This document shows positions 1 through 4,840 of a stretch of 7,834 bases of DNA, in pieces; position 1 is the stretch's first letter; every line of letters begins with the position of its first letter. The notes below the pieces were generated by a model, which saw only the letters and a list, made by a program, of their open reading frames with translations, was not told the DNA's origin and made no database searches. Location of the stretch: positions 1 to 7,834 of the forward strand of contig DCDD01000111.1 of NCBI GenBank assembly GCA_002316235.1. Direction: 5' to 3'. The DNA is from Bacteroidales bacterium UBA1064 (GTDB lineage: Bacteria > Bacteroidota > Bacteroidia > Bacteroidales > Tenuifilaceae). The translations under genes and the position numbers were made by a program.

Positions 1-1
1 T

Positions 2-139
2 TACCAGCTTGCTAGAAACCAACTAAAAAATTTTAATAAAACACCGATAGAATTGATGAGACAGATTCTCACTAATTTTTTATCCGCATTTATCAGCTAT
101 TTAAAGGGTAGCCAGCGTTTAGCTTTTGAGATTTTATAA
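2..139 (+). CDS. Possible C-terminal end of an unidentified protein (gene starts before window)
   Basis: One forward frame is open from the left edge to a TAA at 137-139, giving 45 residues ending in LKGSQRLAFEIL. It contains basic patches, a mixed hydrophobic stretch (LTNFLSAFISYLKG) and no start that must be used, so it would be the tail of a longer gene. The composition is plausible for coding DNA, although an open frame of this size in AT-rich DNA can occur by chance. The basic and aromatic ending vaguely recalls the C-termini of some membrane-associated glycosyltransferases, but I do not recognise the family and assign no function. A stem-loop overlaps the stop codon, which fits a gene end. 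mqnC begins 142 bases downstream on the same strand. Confidence 0.35.
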   Translation, partial: YQLARNQLKNFNKTPIELMRQILTNFLSAFISYLKGSQRLAFEIL

Positions 140-147
140 ATCGCTGG
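112..147. other. Stem-loop overlapping the end of the upstream reading frame
   Basis: CCAGCGTTTA (112-121) pairs with TAAATCGCTGG (137-147), with a single bulged base and a 15-base loop. It covers the stop codon of the possible upstream gene. It is followed by an A-rich run (gaaaagtaaaaaaa), not a T-run, on the + strand, so it is not a textbook intrinsic terminator for rightward transcription. It may be an mRNA 3'-end stabiliser, a weak terminator, or chance. Confidence 0.3.
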
Positions 148-281
148 AGAAAAGTAAAAAAATCCCAGCATAGAAATTTACCAAAGTTGTCGCTAACCAA
201 TCTACCTATAAAGTAGGCCATAGCTCAACCTCAACCCATAAAAATTAAATAGCTAATTTTACAAAATTTTACGAGACACAA

Positions 282-1439
282 ATGGATCTGGAATCTCTTT
301 ACCGTAAGGCTCTTGCGCTTGAACCCCTATCGATGGAAGAGGGTTCATACCTATACCGTCATGCCCCAACCCACGACCTGATATACCTTGGCAACGAGCT
401 TCGCCAGCTTCACGTCCCATCGAAAAAGGTAACCTGGCAAATTGACCGGAACGTTAACATTACCAACGTCTGCATTTCGGGTTGTAAGTTTTGCAACTTC
501 CACACCGGTCTGCATTCCAACAATGCCTACATTACCACTTTTCCCGAGTACAGGCAGAAAGTGGAGGAACTGGAGCGCTACGGAGGCGATCAGCTCCTGC
601 TTCAGGGCGGCCTACATCCTAAGTTGGGTCTCGAATTCTATGTTAATCTTTTCACCCAGCTTAAAAGCGCCTTCCCCAACATCAGGCTGCACGCACTTGG
701 GCCACCAGAGATAGCGCATATAGCAAAAATAGATGGGCTATCCAACAGTGAAGTTCTGCAAAAACTAGTGGAATCGGGGTTGGACAGCCTGCCTGGTGCA
801 GGAGCTGAGATTCTGGTTGACCGGGTAAGGAAAAGAATTTCGCCCGGCAAACCCGATAGCCAGTCGTGGCTCGACGTTATGGCCGAAGCACATAAAATGG
901 GGCTGGTTACATCCGCCACCATGATGATTGGACACGTTGAAACCATCGAGGAGCGGGTTGAGCACCTCATCAAGCTTAGAGATCTTCAAAACCTTAAACC
1001 AACCAATGCCCCCGGGTTTGTTAACTTTATCGTGTGGACATTCCAAGGCAAGGGCACCATGCTCGAAAAGGAGGGCATCACCCCGCACGTTACCGACGAG
1101 GAGTACATCCGCACCATTGCCATTAGCCGCATCATGCTTAACAATATTAAAAATATTCAAGCTTCCTGGCTAACTGTTGGGATTGAGGTAGCACAGGTCT
1201 GCCTTCACGCCGGGGCAAATGATCTCGGGTCCATAATGATTGAGGAAAATGTTGTTTCGTCAGCCGGAGCAAAATACCGCACCGATGCCTACGGCATACA
1301 GAAGGCTATTGCCGATGCAGGATTTGAACCCCAGCTTCGTAACCAAAGGTATGAGTTTGTTGACCTTCCCAAATGCGAGTATAGCCGAATCTACAGCCTA
1401 AACGAGCTTAAAAATCACCCGGTGAATCCGGCAGGTTAG
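282..1439 (+). CDS. mqnC: Cyclic dehypoxanthinyl futalosine synthase MqnC (radical SAM, menaquinone biosynthesis)
   Basis: MqnC uses a 4Fe-4S cluster and S-adenosylmethionine radical chemistry to cyclise dehypoxanthine futalosine, a cytoplasmic step of the futalosine route to menaquinone. The 385-residue product is full length for the family. Seen: the radical SAM cluster motif CISGCKFC (Cys64, Cys68, Cys71), preceded by IDRNVNITN; QGGLHP at 108-113; LDSLPGAGAEIL at 167-178; RVRKRISPGK at 181-190; ATMMIGHVETIEER at 212-225; WTFQ at 252-255; NIQASWLTVG at 291-300; GANDLGSIMIEENVV at 311-325. The WTFQ segment and the C-terminal GANDxGSIMIEENVV block favour MqnC over the relatives MqnE, CofG and CofH. 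The start is the first in-frame ATG before these motifs, preceded by an AT-rich stretch with no Shine-Dalgarno sequence, as is usual in Bacteroidota. No other mqn gene is in view, so it appears to be transcribed alone or with the poorly defined upstream gene. No frameshift or truncation is seen. Confidence 0.93.
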   Translation: MDLESLYRKALALEPLSMEEGSYLYRHAPTHDLIYLGNELRQLHVPSKKVTWQIDRNVNITNVCISGCKFCNFHTGLHSNNAYITTFPEYRQKVEELERYGGDQLLLQGGLHPKLGLEFYVNLFTQLKSAFPNIRLHALGPPEIAHIAKIDGLSNSEVLQKLVESGLDSLPGAGAEILVDRVRKRISPGKPDSQSWLDVMAEAHKMGLVTSATMMIGHVETIEERVEHLIKLRDLQNLKPTNAPGFVNFIVWTFQGKGTMLEKEGITPHVTDEEYIRTIAISRIMLNNIKNIQASWLTVGIEVAQVCLHAGANDLGSIMIEENVVSSAGAKYRTDAYGIQKAIADAGFEPQLRNQRYEFVDLPKCEYSRIYSLNELKNHPVNPAG

Positions 1440-1535
1440 GCCAAGCATAATGGCATTACTACAACACCTGGCTTGATTGCCCATACCATTTAGCCTATAT
1501 ACCTGGCATTTAGCTTTCTACGCCAATAAAAGATT

Positions 1536-1571
1536 GAAGCGGGCAGGTTTATCCCCTGCCCTTTCTGCTTC
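1536..1571 (+). terminator. Likely terminator hairpin downstream of mqnC
   Basis: GGGCAGG (1541-1547) and CCTGCCC (1555-1561) form a 7-bp GC-rich stem with a 7-base loop. GAAGC (1536-1540) and GCTTC (1567-1571) can extend it around a pyrimidine bulge. The 3' arm runs into CTTTCTGCTT, a weak T-rich tract. It lies about 100 bases after the mqnC stop and before the next promoter box, where a terminator is expected. The poor T-run keeps confidence moderate. Confidence 0.5.
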
Positions 1572-1598
1572 AAATGCGTTCGCCATAACAACATGCGG

Positions 1599-1606
1599 TA
1601 TATTTG
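1599..1606 (+). promoter_or_regulatory. Bacteroidota-type -7 promoter box (TATATTTG) for the outer-membrane barrel gene
   Basis: TATATTTG matches the Bacteroidota primary-sigma -7 consensus TAnnTTTG exactly. It sits just after the mqnC terminator hairpin and 110 bases before the barrel gene's ATG, implying a 5' leader of roughly 100 bases. The -33 element (TTTG/TTG) is not convincing: only a TTCG at 1579-1582 is near, at a spacing of 16, which is too short. The call rests on the -7 box and its position. Confidence 0.45.
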
Positions 1607-1637
1607 TGCTGCTATTCAACTCTTTTGAGTAGGCATT

Positions 1638-1720
1638 ATGAACAAAATTGCCCCATTGAGATGAACCGGTATCGACATTTTACAGTAACTTGGTGCAACG
1701 ATAAACACGTTACGGGATGA
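1638..1720 (+). other. Two tiny leader reading frames chained by ATGA overlaps
   Basis: Frame 1 (1638-1664) encodes MNKIAPLR and stops at TGA 1662-1664. That stop overlaps the ATG of frame 2 (1661-1720), which encodes MNRYRHFTVTWCNDKHVTG and stops at TGA 1718-1720. That stop in turn overlaps the ATG of the barrel gene at 1717. Both junctions are ATGA, the classical arrangement for termination-reinitiation coupling. Neither peptide is recognised, neither has a Shine-Dalgarno sequence, and short ATG frames arise easily by chance, so translation is unproven. Confidence 0.2.
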
Positions 1721-3057
1721 AAAAAATTTTGCTGGCTGTCCTGCTGGGCTTTCCGATTATGGTTGCTGCTCAAAATAATGAAGCCGGTAAGCAGGAAAAA
1801 GTAAAAACCGGGTGGAACCTTGGCGGGTTGCCCGTGGTTGCCTACGACACCGACTTAGGCCTTGAGTATGGAGGGCTGGTTAACCTGTTCTACTACGGCG
1901 ATGGCTCGCTTTACCCTGAGTACCTACACAACATTTATGTAGAAGTATCGAGGTTTACCAAGGGAAGTGGGATAAACCGGCTGTTTTACGACTCCAAACA
2001 CCTCATTCCGGGCCTACGCGTCACCTCCGACCTGTCGTACCTCACCGATAAAACCTACGACTTTTACGGTTTCAACGGCTACGAGGCGGTGTATAACGAG
2101 GCCTGGACAAACGACCAGAGCCCGGAATATCGCAGCCGGGTGTTCTACAAGTACGACCGTAAGCTTAGCCGCTTCACCACCGATGTTCAGGGAAATTTTA
2201 GCAACGGGCGATTTGGATGGGTTGCCGGTGTTGGCCTCTACGATTACCACATTGACACCGTAGATGTGGACAGGCTCAACAGGGGCAAATCGGCGGGTGA
2301 TAGGCTGCCGTATGTAGGTGGTGGGCTTTACCAGCGGTATGTTGACTGGGGCATCATTGACCCCGGGGAGGCCAAAGGCGGATTTGTAACCTACCTGAAG
2401 GTTGGAGCTGTTTACGACACCCGCGACAACGAGCCCAACCCCATGAGCGGGGTTTGGACCGAGGCTGTGGTAACCTACGCCCCTTCATTTCTTGGAATAG
2501 GCAGCCGTTACAGCCATGCCAAACTCTCGCTCACACACCGCCAGTACTTCACACTGGTGAGGGAAAGGTTATCGTTTGCCTACCGGCTGGGGTACCAGGG
2601 CACGCTTTGGGGCACCTGCCCGTTCTACCTACAGCCCAACATTTCCACGCTATACCTTCGCGGGGCAACCAACGAGGGGCTTGGCGGCTCAAAGTACCTG
2701 CGGGGTATAATCCGCAACCGGGTGGTTGGCGACGGGGTGGCCTACGCCAACCTGGAGCTTCGGTGGAAGTTCTACAGGTTTTACCTTCTGAAGCAAAACT
2801 TCTACCTTTCGTTGAGTGCTTTTCTGGATGCCGGGCAGGTGGTTAACCCAGTTAGCTTCGAAGTGAACTTTACCGACGATGGCCATCCCGAATCCGACTA
2901 CTTCAGCAGCACGGACGAATCGCTGCACAGCAGCTTGGGCGGAGGATTTCGGGTGGTAATGAACCAAAACTTTGTGGTGGCGGTTGACTATGGCCGGGCG
3001 CTGAAGCGCTCCGACGGCATCGCAGGAACCTACGTGGGGCTGAACTTCCTGTTCTAA
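1717..3057 (+). CDS. BamA/TamA (Omp85) family outer-membrane beta-barrel protein, no POTRA domains
   Basis: The 446-residue product starts with a signal peptide: MKK, then a hydrophobic run ILLAVLLGFPIMV, with likely signal peptidase I cleavage after Ala18 (VAA|QN). The mature part is about 428 residues, the size of one 16-strand Omp85 barrel plus a short N-terminal segment, so the POTRA repeats of BamA and TamA are absent. Seen: an N-terminal block GWNLGGLPVVAYDTDLGLEYG (31-51) of a kind I recall from Bacteroidota surface-antigen proteins; YDTRDNEPNPMSG (233-245), the DxRDxxxxPxxG signature of BamA-type barrels; YLRGIIRNRVVGDG (327-340), matching the loop-6 (V/L)RG motif that locks into the barrel; LELRW (346-350); and a C-terminal strand ending GLNFLF with terminal Phe, as a BAM recognition signal needs. 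It sits in the outer membrane; its cargo or partner is unknown and it should not be called BamA. The ATG is set by the signal peptide. It is transcribed towards the Sus operon and stops at a shared hairpin. Confidence 0.85.
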   Translation: MKKILLAVLLGFPIMVAAQNNEAGKQEKVKTGWNLGGLPVVAYDTDLGLEYGGLVNLFYYGDGSLYPEYLHNIYVEVSRFTKGSGINRLFYDSKHLIPGLRVTSDLSYLTDKTYDFYGFNGYEAVYNEAWTNDQSPEYRSRVFYKYDRKLSRFTTDVQGNFSNGRFGWVAGVGLYDYHIDTVDVDRLNRGKSAGDRLPYVGGGLYQRYVDWGIIDPGEAKGGFVTYLKVGAVYDTRDNEPNPMSGVWTEAVVTYAPSFLGIGSRYSHAKLSLTHRQYFTLVRERLSFAYRLGYQGTLWGTCPFYLQPNISTLYLRGATNEGLGGSKYLRGIIRNRVVGDGVAYANLELRWKFYRFYLLKQNFYLSLSAFLDAGQVVNPVSFEVNFTDDGHPESDYFSSTDESLHSSLGGGFRVVMNQNFVVAVDYGRALKRSDGIAGTYVGLNFLF

Positions 3058-3177
3058 CAACCACCTCCAAGAAAGTAGCCTAAAGGCAGGGTGACACCGC
3101 AAAAGTTCAGCTGAGAAGGAAACACCCCGCTGCAACAAGAACAAGCGCGATTCCAACCACCAGAACCACCCACAGAA

Positions 3178-3211
3178 AGTAAAAGGCTGCCCCGAGGAGC
3201 AGCCTTTTACT
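3178..3211. terminator. Bidirectional intrinsic terminator between convergent genes
   Basis: AGTAAAAGGCTGC (3178-3190) and GCAGCCTTTTACT (3199-3211) form a perfect 13-bp stem closed by an 8-base loop. Each strand reads a GC-rich stem followed by TTTT, so it can end the rightward barrel gene (stop at 3057) and the leftward SusD gene (stop at 3228). On the minus strand the T-rich stretch continues as TTTTACTTTCT. Confidence 0.88.
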
Positions 3212-3227
3212 AAATAAAAAATTATAA

Positions 3228-4829
3228 CTACTGTGACCCTCCTCCAGCCCACCAAACTTTCTGCTTGTGAGTATCTTCTCCCATATCGGAAGCAGCATTC
3301 AACACATTTGTCTCATTCAAAGTATATTCAGAACTAGGATACTTGAAACGAGCAACTATATCGGAACCTGACTCGCTACCTGCTATAGGATTGAAAACAT
3401 ATTGAAGACCTGCTGTTCCAAGCATACCATCGGTATCAACAAAAGTAACCTCACCTGGTTTAACAATAGATTTGGGATACCCGGTTCTTCTATACTCAGC
3501 CCAGGCTTCATGTGGCTGCATTAAAAGATGAATATACTTTTGAGTAATAACCATTTCCTTCTTCATCTCCGGGGTAGTTGTAGGATCGATAAACTTAGCC
3601 ATTATAGCTGTAACATAAGCATCTCCCGGATCTACCGCACCCCATTTCTCAAGTGAAGCCTCTATCCCTTTCTGGAACCAGCCAGCATCCCATCCATTAA
3701 CCTCGGAAACCATAAAGCAAACTGTGGGATAATCAAGAAAGGTAGAAGGGAAGTCAGGATGAACAATAACTGGGTTTCTTCCTTGCAAACTAACCCTCTT
3801 TGTAGAATATCTGCTCCAGAATCTTTGTGTTGTTCCATCGGGCATACCATAGGGAACGCCAACCCTGGTTAAATCAGTATAGGTTGTAAACACCACATAC
3901 CTGGGATCAACTATTCCGTTAAAGGGATTAGTAAATGTCAAATGGTTATTACCCTTTAACAGCTCCATAAAGCGATAGGTATAGGTAAAGTCGTTCCTGC
4001 CACTAGTAAAGTAACCATTATACCAAGGCGCCTCATTTGGAGCACCCGGGGTGCTGAATGAGCACATGGCATTATCGGCATTGCTAACCATAACCCCATC
4101 ACTTATTGCATCCAAAGCTTCAGCAACATACTCAGCACCTCGTCCTGAAGCTCTTAGTGCAATTCTTAACCTCAGGGAATTTGCAAACTTCACCCATTTA
4201 GTTAAATCACCGTTAAAAAGTAAATCCCCAGTTGCAAAACCACCGGTAGTTGAATTTAAAAGTTTATCCTGAGCATCCTTTAAAGTAGCTATTAACCCAT
4301 CATAAACATCCTTTTGGGTATCATATGCAGGTTGAGGATACTGCTCCAAATTAAGTGCCTGGTAATAGGGAATATCACCAAAATAATCAGTCAGTAGTTG
4401 GAAAACCCAGCATTTCATAATCTCGGCAACTGCAATTTGCATATTGTTATCACCATACAAAGCCTGATAGTTTTCCTTCGTAGCAGGGTCGGTATTCAAA
4501 TCTATTATCTTCTGAAGATTGGTCATCCAAATATAGTTGTTTCTGAAAAAACCATCAGTAACATTAACCCTAAATGAATACCTATCTTCAGAGGTATAAT
4601 TTCTCTGTGCAAAGTGTTGACAGGCAACTGCAGACTGACGAGCAGCATACCAAACATCAAAGTCATTATAGGCAAAGTTACGTATAGCCTGGCTGAACAA
4701 GGCTGGCGTAGCAGCATCAACAGGGTTATTAGGATTTGTGTTGATCTTATCAAAATCCTTTTCACAACCGGTAAGCAATAACAAGCTTATGGTTGTGAGC
4801 ATCAAGCCATATTTTCTCAATGATTTCAT
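3228..4829 (-). CDS. SusD/RagB-family surface lipoprotein (SusD-like_2 type), nutrient-binding partner of the adjacent SusC
   Basis: This 533-residue protein has a lipoprotein signal: a basic start (MKSLRKYG), a hydrophobic core and the lipobox LTGC with lipidated Cys22. Cys22 is followed by EKDFD; acidic residues just after the cysteine resemble the export signal that sends Bacteroidota lipoproteins to the cell surface. Family features are KINTNPNNP (28-36), FGDIPYYQAL (150-159) followed by PAYDTQKDVYD (167-177), a TPR-like helix with KWVKFANSLRLRIALR (211-226), and a C-terminal NETNVLNAASDMG leading to KVWWAG. NTNPNNP and the ending point to the SusD-like_2 branch of the superfamily. SusD proteins form the hinged lid over a SusC barrel and help capture ligand. 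The gene follows susC after 11 bases, so the two should be cotranscribed and probably translationally coupled. There is no Shine-Dalgarno sequence before the ATG. The ligand is not evident: peptide or glycan are both possible. Confidence 0.93.
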   Translation of the reverse strand: MKSLRKYGLMLTTISLLLLTGCEKDFDKINTNPNNPVDAATPALFSQAIRNFAYNDFDVWYAARQSAVACQHFAQRNYTSEDRYSFRVNVTDGFFRNNYIWMTNLQKIIDLNTDPATKENYQALYGDNNMQIAVAEIMKCWVFQLLTDYFGDIPYYQALNLEQYPQPAYDTQKDVYDGLIATLKDAQDKLLNSTTGGFATGDLLFNGDLTKWVKFANSLRLRIALRASGRGAEYVAEALDAISDGVMVSNADNAMCSFSTPGAPNEAPWYNGYFTSGRNDFTYTYRFMELLKGNNHLTFTNPFNGIVDPRYVVFTTYTDLTRVGVPYGMPDGTTQRFWSRYSTKRVSLQGRNPVIVHPDFPSTFLDYPTVCFMVSEVNGWDAGWFQKGIEASLEKWGAVDPGDAYVTAIMAKFIDPTTTPEMKKEMVITQKYIHLLMQPHEAWAEYRRTGYPKSIVKPGEVTFVDTDGMLGTAGLQYVFNPIAGSESGSDIVARFKYPSSEYTLNETNVLNAASDMGEDTHKQKVWWAGGGSQ

Positions 4830-4840
4830 ATTAGTGCAAG

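Noticed and set aside
187..214. TTG at 187-189 with TATAAA at 207-212 as a promoter for mqnC; also TAATTTTA at 254-261 as a near -7 box.
   Set aside because: The first has the wrong spacing for a sigma-70 pair and does not match TAnnTTTG; the second lacks the final G and any TTG at the right distance. Neither supports a call.
93..221. 42-codon minus-strand frame (start ATG at 219-221) in the gap before mqnC.
   Set aside because: No recognisable features; it overlaps the possible upstream gene end and a hairpin on the other strand. It is about what chance allows.
765..1160. 131-codon minus-strand frame inside mqnC.
   Set aside because: It lies fully antisense to a well-supported radical SAM gene and shows no recognisable domain.
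1487..1514. Direct repeat CATTTAGC at 1487-1494 and 1507-1514 after mqnC.
   Set aside because: Two 8-base copies 20 bases apart in AT-rich noncoding DNA, with no symmetry or nearby promoter to suggest an operator.
2689..3255. 188-codon minus-strand frame antisense to the barrel gene.
   Set aside because: It is a shadow of the GC-rich barrel gene, which has a clear signal peptide and family motifs. The antisense frame reads as low-order sequence and crosses the terminator.
3107..3298. Minus-strand 63-codon frame whose second half is strongly hydrophobic (FYFLWVVLVVGIALVLVAAG), resembling a single-pass membrane protein.
   Set aside because: It runs out of frame through the 3' end of the SusD gene and straight through the terminator hairpin; the hydrophobic look comes from GT-rich sequence in the gap. 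No start signal or homology is evident.
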